Origin: Paracoccaceae bacterium
GTDB lineage: Bacteria; Pseudomonadota; Alphaproteobacteria; Rhodobacterales; Rhodobacteraceae
NCBI GenBank assembly: GCA_014872875.1
Contig: WKFI01000019.1
Span: 434,001 to 498,000 of the forward strand
DNA: 64,000 nucleotides
Reading direction: 5' to 3'
The notes below the pieces were generated by a model that saw only the letters and a list, made by a program, of their open reading frames with translations, ran no database searches and was not told the DNA's origin. Of the stretch, positions 16,902 to 25,009 are shown piece after piece (positions within the stretch are counted from its first letter, which is position 1; each line of letters opens with the position of its first letter). A program made the position numbers and the translations under genes.

Positions 16902-16927
16902 GGAGAGGCCCATTACAGGCCTACTCC
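16902..16927 (-). promoter_or_regulatory. Intercistronic hairpin after the binding-protein gene
   Basis: GGAGAGGCC at 16902-16910 pairs with GGCCT(A)CTCC at 16918-16927 around a seven-base loop, with one bulged A. In the minus direction it lies about 18 bases after the binding-protein stop. No T run follows. Such hairpins commonly protect upstream mRNA and help make binding protein in excess over permease. That role is inferred. Confidence 0.45.
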
Positions 16928-16944
16928 TCATTCAGACAGACGGA

Positions 16945-18036
16945 TTACTTCGCCAGCCACGCCTGGAATTTGGCGTCGATGTCGTCGCGGTAGTCAGCCC
17001 AGAACTCGTAGTTGTACAGGAACGTGTTCTGCGCGTTGTTCGGATCGGTCGGCATGTGGGGTGCCATATCGATTCCCAGATCTGCGTGCTTGCCTACCAG
17101 CGGTGCCGAGGACGCACGGGCCGGACCGTAGGAGATCCACTTGGCCTGGTCCGCCAGACGCTGGGTGTCTGTCGCGAAGAAGATGTAATCAAGGGCGCGC
17201 TTCTGGCGCTCTTCGCTCAGGCCAGCTGGAATGATCCAACCATCCAGATCGAAAACCTGTGCGTCCCAGAGCATGGCGACCGGCTGATTCTGTTCTTCGA
17301 TGACCGAGAACAAACGGCCATTATAGGTCGACCCCATCACGACTTCGCCATCTGCCAGCAACTGCGGTGTGTCCGCACCGGCCGACCACCAGATCACGTC
17401 GTCCTTGATGGTGTCCAGTTTGGCAAGCGCTTGGTTTTGACCTTCTTCGGTCGCCAGAACGTCATAGACATCGTCCTTGGCAACGCCATCGCAAAGCAGG
17501 GCCCATTCCATGTTGTTGATCGGACGCTTTTCCAGCGAACGTTTACCGGGATAGGCCTCGGTATCGAATACGGCGCATACGCTGGTCGGAGCGGTGTCAC
17601 CGACCATGTCCGTGCGATAACCGAAGGTGGTCGAGTACACGATCTGCGGAATGAAGCACTCGGAGACCAGCAGGTCGCCAAAGTCATCTGCCGCCGAGGT
17701 TCCATCCGGCGCCGGGGCCAGCATGGTGTCGGGGTCGATTTCCATGGCCAAACCTTCGTCACACAGACGAATTGCGTCGGCCGCAACCACATCAACCACA
17801 TCCCAGGTGATGTTGCCCGCTTCGTTCATTGCGCGCAGCTTGGCCACGGCTTCGGCCGAGCTGTCATCGTTGATGATGGTGACGCCGGTCTTGTCAGAAT
17901 AGGGATCGTGATACGCATTCTTCTGCGACTTGCTGTAAGCGCCGCCCCAGGACACGATGGTCATTTCCTGCGCGGAAACGGCCGGTGCGACCAGAGCAGT
18001 GGTCACGGCAAGTGCAGTCATTTTGGTGAACTTCAT
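16945..18036 (-). CDS. Pot-type ABC transporter periplasmic substrate-binding protein
   Basis: 363 aa. A signal peptide (about 1-22, cleaving after AVSAQ) is followed by an SBP_bac_8/PotD-like fold: MTIVSWGGAYSKSQKNAYHDPYSDKTG at the mature N-terminus, ITWDVVDVVAADAIRLCDEG, a hinge with SVCAVFDTEAYPGKRSLEKRP, and late WISYGPARASS. Mature start VSWGG differs from the VYNWSDY/IYHWFEY of the two other Pot-type binding proteins in the window, so the ligand probably differs. This subgroup is common in marine alphaproteobacteria and annotated polyamine or opine/spermidine binding. Flanked on both sides by intercistronic hairpins. Confidence 0.88.
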   Translation of the reverse strand: MKFTKMTALAVTTALVAPAVSAQEMTIVSWGGAYSKSQKNAYHDPYSDKTGVTIINDDSSAEAVAKLRAMNEAGNITWDVVDVVAADAIRLCDEGLAMEIDPDTMLAPAPDGTSAADDFGDLLVSECFIPQIVYSTTFGYRTDMVGDTAPTSVCAVFDTEAYPGKRSLEKRPINNMEWALLCDGVAKDDVYDVLATEEGQNQALAKLDTIKDDVIWWSAGADTPQLLADGEVVMGSTYNGRLFSVIEEQNQPVAMLWDAQVFDLDGWIIPAGLSEERQKRALDYIFFATDTQRLADQAKWISYGPARASSAPLVGKHADLGIDMAPHMPTDPNNAQNTFLYNYEFWADYRDDIDAKFQAWLAK

Positions 18037-18069
18037 GGTTTTCTCCTTGTTGAACGTAATTTTGGCCTG

Positions 18070-18088
18070 CCCCGGTCTGATGCCGGGG
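18070..18088 (-). promoter_or_regulatory. Intercistronic hairpin before the binding-protein gene
   Basis: CCCCGG at 18070-18075 pairs perfectly with CCGGGG at 18083-18088 over a seven-base loop. It sits between the ATPase gene stop and the binding-protein ribosome site (AAGGAG near 18043-18049). No T run. It may be an mRNA processing or stability element that uncouples the two genes. Confidence 0.4.
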
Positions 18089-18107
18089 TCAGAAAGTATT
18101 CCGACAA

Positions 18108-19205
18108 TCAGGCGTCCAGCGCCCGGCAGTCTTCGGGCAGCCAGCCGACCTCGATCTGAGCGCCGGGTTCAAGGCGTACTTGGTCAGGCGCGTTCCGGGT
18201 CTTGATGATGAACTCGTCATTACCAGCAACACGCAAACGGGTGCGGAAGATGTCACCCATATAGATGAATTCGAGCACTTCGGCCTTGACCGTGTGAGTG
18301 CCCTCTTTCAGTCGTTCTTTGTTGAACTCGACCCGTTCGGGACGAATGGAAACACGAGTCCGGTCGCCAACGCCAACATTGATCGGTTTGCAATCGATCA
18401 CTTCACCGTCATCCAGCTGGACCAGAGCGACTTCGCCGTTGATCTCTTTCACCACCCCTTCGAGCGTGTTGTTTTCACCGATGAACTGGGCGACGAAGCT
18501 GTTTTCCGGCTCTTCATACAGCTGATCCGGCGGCGCCAGTTGCTGGATGACACCGTCATCGAACACGGCAACCCGGTCAGACATCGTCATTGCTTCGGTC
18601 TGGTCATGGGTCACGTAAACCGTGGTGATTCCCAAATTGTGCGCCAGGCTAGTGATCTCGAACTGCATCTTTTCGCGAAGCTGCTTGTCCAACGCGCCCA
18701 GCGGTTCATCCATCAGAACCAATTCGGGTTCGAACACCAAGGCACGCGCCAACGCGATCCGCTGCTGCTGACCGCCAGACAATTGCGCCGGTCGGCGACC
18801 TCCGAACGCGCCCATTTCGACCATGTCCAGCGCGCGTTTGATTTTTTCTTCCCGCTCGGACTTGCCCATCTTCCGCACTTCCAGCGGGAATGACAGGTTT
18901 TCTGCTATCGTCATGTGGGGAAACAGCGCATAGTTCTGAAAAACCATGCCAATTCCGCGCTTGTGCGGCGGGATGTTGTTGATCGACGTCCCGCCCAGTC
19001 GGATATCACCATGTGTTGCAGTTTCAAACCCGGCCAACATCATCAGGCAAGTCGTCTTTCCAGAACCCGATGGTCCAAGCATCGTAAGAAACTCGCCTCT
19101 GGGCATAGTGAGGTTCAGATCTTTGACGACAAGTGTTTCGCCATCATAGCTCTTTTGAACACGTTCGAACTCCACGAACGCGTCAGTATTCGAAGCATCA
19201 GCCAA
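18108..19205 (-). CDS. Pot-type ABC transporter ATP-binding protein (PotA-like)
   Basis: 365 aa from a TTG start at 19205, chosen because GGGGAG lies six bases upstream; the GTG at 19268 lacks a ribosome site. Walker A is GPSGSGKTT, the Q-loop region [12 protein letters not shown], the ABC signature [15 protein letters not shown], Walker B LVLMDEPLGALD and the switch His in VTHDQTEAMTM. The C-terminal about 100 residues form the TOBE-type regulatory domain of PotA/MalK ATPases. It energises the permeases encoded at 14358-16849. First gene of the minus-strand transport operon. Confidence 0.92.
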   Translation of the reverse strand: MADASNTDAFVEFERVQKSYDGETLVVKDLNLTMPRGEFLTMLGPSGSGKTTCLMMLAGFETATHGDIRLGGTSINNIPPHKRGIGMVFQNYALFPHMTIAENLSFPLEVRKMGKSEREEKIKRALDMVEMGAFGGRRPAQLSGGQQQRIALARALVFEPELVLMDEPLGALDKQLREKMQFEITSLAHNLGITTVYVTHDQTEAMTMSDRVAVFDDGVIQQLAPPDQLYEEPENSFVAQFIGENNTLEGVVKEINGEVALVQLDDGEVIDCKPINVGVGDRTRVSIRPERVEFNKERLKEGTHTVKAEVLEFIYMGDIFRTRLRVAGNDEFIIKTRNAPDQVRLEPGAQIEVGWLPEDCRALDA

Positions 19206-19527
19206 AGCAGGCTCCCCGTTGTGTTTATGGCAGATTTTCTCTGCGCTTGTGATTTGATGTAAACACACCTGTCAGGAGGTATGCAACAGATTGGTTTCTG
19301 GCTCACACTAGGAGACCAAGCCCGCGCGACATGATTTTTTGCGGCAAGTATCGGACGTTTTGCGGCAATTGACGGCAAATTATGCTCGATTCTTAACCTA
19401 TTCGCGGTGCCAAAGCCGACAACTGCTGGAAAAAAATGACCCCTTAAGAAATTCCAATGGAGTCATTCGACATAAACAACGGCGCCGGTGCACAGGCTTT
19501 TGGCACCTTGTGTGAAAACTACCTGGC
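19206..19527. other. Leader region of the first transport operon
   Basis: About 320 bases between the aminotransferase stop and the PotA-like start, both minus strand. It holds the phased CGG repeats listed separately. A loose -35/-10 pair (TTGCAT, 17 bases, TTTACA on the minus strand near 19260-19290) is possible but weak. No terminator with a T run is seen after the aminotransferase, so read-through from it is possible. Confidence 0.35.
19342..19378. promoter_or_regulatory. Helically phased CGG(C/A) repeats upstream of potA-like gene
   Basis: CGGCAA at 19342, CGGACG at 19352, CGGCAA at 19363 and CGGCAA at 19373 begin 10, 11 and 10 bases apart, close to one DNA turn each. Two of them sit in the longer direct repeat TTTTGCGGCAA (19337-19347 and 19358-19368). 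They lie 137-173 bases upstream of the chosen start. The arrangement suggests tandem binding of a regulator on one DNA face. No regulator is assigned. Confidence 0.35.
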
Positions 19528-20913
19528 CTACATCAGGCCTTTTGCAAGCAACTGAGCATGGGTTTCATCAAGCGCCTTGCGTGCCCGATGGACCAACTCC
19601 TCAATCTCTGCCGGAGTGATGACCAAAGGCGGGGAAATGACCATCCTGTCGCCAACGTGCCGCATAATCAGGTTGTTTGCGAAACAGTTTTCCCGGCAGA
19701 TCAACCCAACAGTACCAGCTTCGGATGAAAAGGCCGCACGGGAGTCCTTATCTGGCGTCAGTGCAATAGATCCCATCATGCCGACGATCTTGGCCTCTCC
19801 CACCAGCGGATGGTCCACCAAAGCTTCCCAGTGTTGCTTGAGATGTGGCCCGGCCACGTTCTGAACATGCCCGATGACGTCTTCTTCTTCCAGGATCCTG
19901 AGATTTTCCAACGCGACCGCGGCGGACACAGGGTGTCCTGAATACGTGTAGCCATGATTGAATTCTCCGCTTCCAATCACGGCTGCAACTTCGTCCGAGA
20001 CGATGGATGCTGCAATCGGGGCGTAGCCTGAGCTCAAACCCTTGGCAATCGTCATGACATCCGGTCGGATGTTCAGCGTCTGACTGCCAAACCAGTTGCC
20101 GGTCCGGCCGAAACCGCAGATCACCTCATCCGCAATCAGCAAGATTTCGTACTTGTCACAAATCCTCTGAATCTCAGGCCAATAGCTGTCAGGTGGAACA
20201 ATAACGCCACCCGCCCCTTGCACCGGTTCTGCAATAAAGGCCGCGACGCGGTCCTCGCCCATTTCAAGGATGGCTTTTTCAAGCTCTTGGGCACGTGCAA
20301 GACCGAAGTCTTCAGGCGGCATATCACCACCTTCGGCCCACCAATTCGGTTGATCAATGTGGTGGATGTCCGGGATCGGCAATCCACCCTGAGAATGCAT
20401 GGCCGTCATGCCACCCAAGCTGCCGCTGCCGACGGACGACCCGTGATAGGAATTTTTGCGGCTGATGATAACTTTCTTTTCGGGCTTACCCTTGGTAGCC
20501 CAATAGTGACGCACCAAACGAATATTTGTGTCGTTCGCTTCCGAGCCAGATCCCGCAAAGAATACGTGGTTCAGATCACCCGGCGCCAGTTCCGACAGTT
20601 TGTTGGCCAGTGCGATTGCTGGCACATGTGTCGTCTGAAAGAACGTATTGTAATACGGCAGCTCGCGCATCTGACGCGCGGCGACCTCGGCCAGTTCGCC
20701 CCGCCCATATCCAATGTTCACACACCAAAGGCCGGCCATGGCGTCCAGAATTTCGTATCCATCACTGTCGGTCAGAAACACGCCTTTGGCGCGCGTGATC
20801 ACGCGAACGCCCTTTTCCGCCAGCTCGGCGTTGGCAGTAAAGGGATGCATGTGATGGGCCGCATCCAGCGCCTGGAGTTCGGACGTCGGAAGATGATTGG
20901 TGATCGCGGTCAT
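19528..20913 (-). CDS. Class III aminotransferase (SpuC/Tpa-like, putative amine:pyruvate transaminase)
   Basis: 461 aa, PLP-dependent fold type I. Motifs: LDAMAGLWCVNIGYGRGELAEVA in the N-terminal part, GSGSEANDTNIRLVRHYW (phosphate cup), RKNSYHGSSVGSGSLGG, DEVICGFGRTGNWFGSQ (Asp contacting the pyridine N) and IAKGLSSGYAPIAAS (Schiff-base Lys). Length and motifs match the omega-amino acid:pyruvate group that includes putrescine and taurine transaminases. Its place between two Pot-type transporters suggests a primary amine such as putrescine; that is inference. AGGAGG precedes the ATG by seven bases. A predicted operator overlaps its promoter. Confidence 0.9.
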   Translation of the reverse strand: MTAITNHLPTSELQALDAAHHMHPFTANAELAEKGVRVITRAKGVFLTDSDGYEILDAMAGLWCVNIGYGRGELAEVAARQMRELPYYNTFFQTTHVPAIALANKLSELAPGDLNHVFFAGSGSEANDTNIRLVRHYWATKGKPEKKVIISRKNSYHGSSVGSGSLGGMTAMHSQGGLPIPDIHHIDQPNWWAEGGDMPPEDFGLARAQELEKAILEMGEDRVAAFIAEPVQGAGGVIVPPDSYWPEIQRICDKYEILLIADEVICGFGRTGNWFGSQTLNIRPDVMTIAKGLSSGYAPIAASIVSDEVAAVIGSGEFNHGYTYSGHPVSAAVALENLRILEEEDVIGHVQNVAGPHLKQHWEALVDHPLVGEAKIVGMMGSIALTPDKDSRAAFSSEAGTVGLICRENCFANNLIMRHVGDRMVISPPLVITPAEIEELVHRARKALDETHAQLLAKGLM

Positions 20914-20943
20914 GAAAGCGCCTCCTGATTCACAGTTGGCCCA

Positions 20944-20971
20944 AGAATATGATCATATTTTACGCTGTCAA
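20944..20971 (-). promoter_or_regulatory. Promoter with overlapping 14-base palindrome for the aminotransferase gene
   Basis: On the minus strand a perfect -35 TTGACA (20966-20971) is followed after 16 bases by TATTCT (20944-20949). AATATGATCATATT, a perfect 14-base palindrome, occupies 20946-20959, covering the -10 and part of the spacer. The start codon is 31 bases downstream. The position is classic for a repressor site. A related site lies at 21746-21759. The adjacent GntR/FCD protein is the obvious candidate. Confidence 0.6.
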
Positions 20972-20981
20972 TCGAATCGGT

Positions 20982-21662
20982 TTACCCGACCAAACCGGTA
21001 ACCACCTGCTCCATTCCCTGATCCACGTCCCGCTCGATTGCAATCACGGCGAGTTGTTCGTCCCCCCTGCGCAAAGCCTGCACGACGTCCTTGTGACGGT
21101 CGGGAAAACTCTGGGTTCCGAACTTGCCACAAACCACCCGAAGCGATGGCCCGAAACGCAACCACATACGTTCTGCAAGATCGGTCAGAATCGGCGCGTC
21201 GGCGCATCCATAGAGCTCGTGGTGAAACTGATAGTTCTGGTGCAGGTAACCCGCGACATCACCGTTTTCGATGGCCTTGTCCAATCTCAGATCGATCTGT
21301 TCAAGACGTTCGATATCCGACTTCGTCACCCTTGGCGTTGCACGTCTAATCAGTTCGGTTTCCACTGCTTTTCGTACATAAGTCAATTGTCTAATGTCTT
21401 CACCAGACAGTACCGGAACACTCACGCGACGATTACCCTGAAAGACGAGGGCCCCGTCCGAGATTAGTCTCCGGATCGCTTCACGGACCGGTGTCATCCC
21501 CGCCCCCAAAGCTTCAGTCAGACCCTGGATGGTGACTGCTTGTCCCGGCACCATTTCACCGAACAGAATCTGTGCCCGAAGTGTTTGATAGACAGTCTCG
21601 TGCGCCGGCTGTTTCGCACCACCTTCGCTGTTGACCGAAGCCTCTTTCATAGGCAGTTTCAC
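20982..21662 (-). CDS. GntR-family transcriptional regulator with FCD domain
   Basis: 226 aa from a GTG at 21662, which has AAAGG four bases upstream; an ATG at 21713 (243 aa) has none, and an ATG at 21650 is also possible. The N-terminal winged helix shows ETVYQTLRAQILFGEMVPG, TEALGAGMTPVREAIRRLISDGAL. The C-terminal all-helical FCD domain has NYQFHHELYGCAD and RHKDVVQALRRGD, with Asp/His residues that in the family bind metal or a carboxylate effector. It lies between the aminotransferase and the divergent second transport operon, so it likely represses both; see the two operator candidates. Confidence 0.88.
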   Translation of the reverse strand: MKLPMKEASVNSEGGAKQPAHETVYQTLRAQILFGEMVPGQAVTIQGLTEALGAGMTPVREAIRRLISDGALVFQGNRRVSVPVLSGEDIRQLTYVRKAVETELIRRATPRVTKSDIERLEQIDLRLDKAIENGDVAGYLHQNYQFHHELYGCADAPILTDLAERMWLRFGPSLRVVCGKFGTQSFPDRHKDVVQALRRGDEQLAVIAIERDVDQGMEQVVTGLVG

Positions 21663-21729
21663 TGTGCCTTTTCCCTTTCTTCCGGACCCAGCTTGCGCGG
21701 TGCAAGCTTGCATGGAAACATAATTCTAC

Positions 21730-21759
21730 TTGCCCCAAATGGCAAAACTTGATCAAATC
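21730..21759 (+). promoter_or_regulatory. Promoter/operator of the second amine-transport operon
   Basis: TTGCCC (21730-21735) and TCAAAT (21753-21758) are separated by 17 bases. AACTTGATCAAATC at 21746-21759 shares its central TGATCA and ten of fourteen positions with the palindrome at 20946-20959 and likewise covers the -10. It lies between the gntR start and the binding-protein start, so it could control both directions. Confidence 0.5.
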
Positions 21760-21802
21760 TGACCAGCCGGATCCCAAAACCGGCACGCACAGGGAGACAT
21801 AT

Positions 21803-22888
21803 ATGACACTCAGAACGATGACCTTGACCGCCATCGTGGCCCTGAGCAGCGCTGCTGCAGGTGCCGAAGAGGTTCGCGTTTATAACTGGTCCGACTACAT
21901 CGATGAAGAGCTGCTGAGCAAATTCGAGGAAGAAACCGGCATCAAACTGATCTACGACGTTTTCGACAGCAATGAGGTCCTTGAGACAAAAATGCTGGCC
22001 GGTGGTTCCGGGTACGACGTCGTTGTGCCCACTGGTACGTTCCTGCAGCGTCAAATTCAGGCGGGTGCTTTCCAGAAACTGGACCCGGCCATGCTGCCGA
22101 ATGCCAAGAACTTGTGGGACGTAATCGAATCTCGCACGGCACAATACGATCCGGACAACGCGTATTCGATCAATTACATGTGGGGCTCAACAGGCTTGGG
22201 CGTGAACGTTGGCAAGGTGCGCGAAGTTCTGGGAGAGGATGCTCCACTGAACTCCATGGACTTGATCTTCAAGCCAGAGAACATGGAGAAGCTGGCGGCC
22301 TGCGGTGTTCATTTTCTGGACGCTCCAACCGAGCTGATTCCGGCCGTGCTGCAGTACATCGGGGAAGATCCTGACAGTCACGACAAAGACGTCATTGCCA
22401 AGACCGAGCCGATCCTGATGGGGGTCCGTCCCTACATCCAGAAGTTCCACAGTTCGGAGTACATCAACGCGTTGGCGAATGGCGACATCTGCGTCGCAGT
22501 CGGTTGGTCCGGCGATGTACTGCAGGCCCGCGACCGTGCCGCCGAAGCGGAAAACGGTGTCGAAATCGAATATCACGCCTTTGCTGAAGGCTCGCTGATG
22601 TGGTTCGATCAAATGGCCATTCCGGTGGACGCGCCTAACCCTGCCGCCGCGCACAAGTTCCTGGATTTCATCATGGACGCCCAAAACATGGCGGCCGCTT
22701 CGAATTATGTCTACTACGCCAATGGCAACGAGGCCTCGCAGCAGTTCCTGGAAGAGGATGTGATCGGCGATACAGCCATCTATCCGGATGAAGAAACCAT
22801 GAGCAACCTGTATACCACCACGCCCTACCCAGCGAAAACGCAGCGGGTTGTGACGCGCCTGTGGACCAAGATCAAGTCCGGCACCTGA
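21803..22888 (+). CDS. Polyamine-type ABC transporter substrate-binding protein (PotF/PotD-like)
   Basis: 361 aa from the ATG at 21803 (GGGAGA six bases upstream); the longer frame from 21749 would spoil the signal peptide. Signal peptide about 1-20 (ending AGAEE), mature start VRVYNWSDYIDEELLSKFEEETG, the hallmark of PotD/PotF. Further matches: YDVFDSNEVLETKMLAGGSGYDVVVPTGTF, YMWGSTGLGVNV, AVGWSGDVLQARDRA (equivalent of the polyamine-contacting GYSGDIL-type loop) and MAIPVDAPNPAAAHKFLDFI. Of the three binding proteins in the window this one is most like the putrescine-binding PotF. First gene of a five-gene operon; a strong hairpin follows. Confidence 0.92.
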   Translation: MTLRTMTLTAIVALSSAAAGAEEVRVYNWSDYIDEELLSKFEEETGIKLIYDVFDSNEVLETKMLAGGSGYDVVVPTGTFLQRQIQAGAFQKLDPAMLPNAKNLWDVIESRTAQYDPDNAYSINYMWGSTGLGVNVGKVREVLGEDAPLNSMDLIFKPENMEKLAACGVHFLDAPTELIPAVLQYIGEDPDSHDKDVIAKTEPILMGVRPYIQKFHSSEYINALANGDICVAVGWSGDVLQARDRAAEAENGVEIEYHAFAEGSLMWFDQMAIPVDAPNPAAAHKFLDFIMDAQNMAAASNYVYYANGNEASQQFLEEDVIGDTAIYPDEETMSNLYTTTPYPAKTQRVVTRLWTKIKSGT

Positions 22889-22900
22889 TCGGACCATCTG

Positions 22901-22935
22901 AAACAAGGCGGGTCCAAGGCCCGCCTTGTTTGTTT
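22901..22935 (+). terminator. Strong hairpin between binding-protein and ATPase genes
   Basis: AAACAAGGCGGG (22901-22912) and CCCGCCTTGTTT (22920-22931) are perfect 12-base complements around a seven-base loop, followed by GTTTCG. It has the shape of an intrinsic terminator inside the operon. Partial termination here would give excess binding protein over the downstream ATPase and permeases. Confidence 0.7.
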
Positions 22936-23000
22936 CGCCCCTTGGGGCGCAGCTGAAAACAATCTGCGCAACAGCAGAGAAGACCAGCAGGGGAACCACC

Positions 23001-24128
23001 GTGAACTCGACCGCATTTGCTCCCTGGGAGGATCCCGAGGCGACGCCTTTGATCCAATTCCAGAATGTCACCAAACGATTTGGGGACTTTGTTGCCATCG
23101 ATGATCTGACCATCGACATATATGAGAAAGAGTTCTTTGCCCTACTCGGACCGTCAGGATGCGGCAAGACGACGATGATGCGGATGCTGGCCGGGTTCGA
23201 AACACCGACGCAGGGAAAGATTAACCTGGCGGGCAAGGACATTGCCCCGGTGCCCCCCAACAAGCGGGCAGTGAACATGATGTTCCAGTCCTATGCCCTG
23301 TTTCCCCACCTCTCCGTCTGGGAAAACATCGCCTTTGGCCTGAAACGCGAACAGATGCCCAAGAACGACATCAACGACCGGGTCGAAGAAATGCTGCGTC
23401 TCACGCGATTGGAGAAGTTCGCACGCCGCAAGCCACATCAGATCTCGGGCGGTCAACGACAGCGCGTGGCCTTGGCCCGCAGCCTGGCCAAGGCGCCGAA
23501 ACTGCTCCTGCTGGATGAACCATTGGGCGCCCTGGACAAGAAGTTGCGACAGGAAACCCAGTTCGAACTGATGGATATTCAGGAAAAGACCGGAACCACC
23601 TTCGTGATCGTGACCCACGATCAGGAAGAGGCGATGACCGTCGCCTCACGTGTCGCGGTGATGGATCACGGCAAGATCATACAGGTGGCAACGCCCGACC
23701 GGATCTATGAAACCCCCAATTCGGTTTACGTCGCCGACTTTATTGGCGAAGTGAATATCATCGAGGGCACCGCAACGCCAAACGGCGAAGACAGCTATGC
23801 AATTTCATGGGCCGAAGGCCAGTCTCCGTTGAAAGCGGCTTCCGCCAAGCCGTTCTCGGAGGGGCAGAAATGCCATGTGGCGATCCGCCCCGAAAAGGTG
23901 ACGATTAACGCCCAAAAACCCGATGGCGTGGACAATCTGGTTCAAGGCAAGATTCTCGATATTGCCTATCTGGGCAACATCTCAACTTATCATGTTGAAC
24001 TGCCTTCCGGCACGGTGATCAAGGCGCAGGCCGCCAACACCCGCCGGATCGCCCGCCGCAGCTTTACCTGGGAAGACTCTGTCTGGCTGTCATGGACGGC
24101 CACCGCAGGCGTTCTGTTGGCTGAATAA
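23001..24128 (+). CDS. Polyamine-type ABC transporter ATP-binding protein (PotG/PotA-like)
   Basis: 375 aa from the GTG at 23001, with AGGGGA about eight bases upstream; the frame opens earlier at 22926 but without support. Walker [30 protein letters not shown], signature ISGGQRQRVALARSL, Walker B LLLLDEPLGALD, His loop [11 protein letters not shown], then YETPNSVYVADFIGEVN, a family hallmark, and a TOBE domain (CHVAIRPEKVTI, YLGNISTYHVEL). The stop overlaps the next start by one base. It drives import through the two permeases downstream. Confidence 0.93.
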   Translation: MNSTAFAPWEDPEATPLIQFQNVTKRFGDFVAIDDLTIDIYEKEFFALLGPSGCGKTTMMRMLAGFETPTQGKINLAGKDIAPVPPNKRAVNMMFQSYALFPHLSVWENIAFGLKREQMPKNDINDRVEEMLRLTRLEKFARRKPHQISGGQRQRVALARSLAKAPKLLLLDEPLGALDKKLRQETQFELMDIQEKTGTTFVIVTHDQEEAMTVASRVAVMDHGKIIQVATPDRIYETPNSVYVADFIGEVNIIEGTATPNGEDSYAISWAEGQSPLKAASAKPFSEGQKCHVAIRPEKVTINAQKPDGVDNLVQGKILDIAYLGNISTYHVELPSGTVIKAQAANTRRIARRSFTWEDSVWLSWTATAGVLLAE

Positions 24129-25009
24129 TGCGCCGTGCCGTCCTGATTGCCGTCCCGTATCTTTGGCTTCTGGCCCTGTTTCTGGTGCCTTTTGTCATAG
24201 TCTTCAAAATCTCGCTCAGTGACGTGGCGCTGGCCCGTCCTCCTTACCTGCCTCAGTTCAGCTGGGACGAAGGCATTCTGGCCTTCCTGTCCGAATTGGA
24301 CTTTGAGAACTACATCTTCCTGACCGAAGACGACCTGTATTGGAAAGCCTATCTGAGCAGCCTCAAGATCGCGGTATTTTCGACCGTTCTGACACTGCTG
24401 GTTGGATATCCCATCGCCTATGGTATGGCCCGTGCGCCTTCGGAATGGCGCCCCACATTGATGATGTTGGTGATTCTGCCGTTCTGGACCAGCTTTCTGA
24501 TCCGTGTTTATGCGTGGATGGGCATCCTCAGCAACGAAGGCTTCCTGAACCAGTTTCTGTTGGGCATCGGCCTCATTTCCGAGCCGTTGATCATCCTGAA
24601 CACAAACACTGCGGTCTATATCGGCATCGTTTACACCTATCTGCCCTTCATGATCCTACCAATCTATGCTGCATTGGACCGGCTGGACGGATCACTGATC
24701 GAAGCTGCCGAAGATCTGGGCTGTTCGCGCCTGTCCGCCTTCTGGCTGGTGACTATTCCCCTGTCCAAGAATGGCATTATCGCGGGATCATTCCTGGTCT
24801 TCATCCCGGCGTTGGGCGAATTTGTGATCCCGTCACTCCTGGGCGGTTCCGGAACATTGATGATCGGCAAAGTGTTGTGGGAGGAATTCTTCTCAAACCG
24901 CGACTGGCCAGTTGCATCCGCCGTGGCCGTCGTACTGTTGTTGATCCTCGTCATCCCGATCGTGCTGTTCCAGCGAAATCAGGAGAAACAGCAGGAGGCA
25001 GAACAATGA
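24128..25009 (+). CDS. Polyamine-type ABC transporter permease (PotH/PotB-like)
   Basis: 293 aa with about six membrane segments. The N-terminus VLIAVPYLWLLALFLVPFVIVFKISLSD is typical of PotB/PotH. LPFWTSFLIRVYAWMGILSNEGFLN and the EAA loop AAEDLGCSRLSAFWLVTIPLS confirm the family; late FIPALGEFVIPSLLGGSGTLMIGKV is the second family signature. It overlaps the ATPase stop (TAATG) and the next permease start (ATGA), so translation is coupled. Forms the inner-membrane channel with the following gene. Confidence 0.93.
   Translation: MRRAVLIAVPYLWLLALFLVPFVIVFKISLSDVALARPPYLPQFSWDEGILAFLSELDFENYIFLTEDDLYWKAYLSSLKIAVFSTVLTLLVGYPIAYGMARAPSEWRPTLMMLVILPFWTSFLIRVYAWMGILSNEGFLNQFLLGIGLISEPLIILNTNTAVYIGIVYTYLPFMILPIYAALDRLDGSLIEAAEDLGCSRLSAFWLVTIPLSKNGIIAGSFLVFIPALGEFVIPSLLGGSGTLMIGKVLWEEFFSNRDWPVASAVAVVLLLILVIPIVLFQRNQEKQQEAEQ

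Noticed and set aside
16894-18159. 421-codon plus-strand frame opposite the first binding-protein gene
   Set aside because: Antisense to a clear PotD-like protein with signal peptide; composition is typical of a GC-rich reverse frame.
22187-23278. 363-codon minus-strand frame spanning the second binding-protein and ATPase genes
   Set aside because: It crosses a gene boundary and a terminator hairpin and has no motif; both plus-strand genes are well supported.
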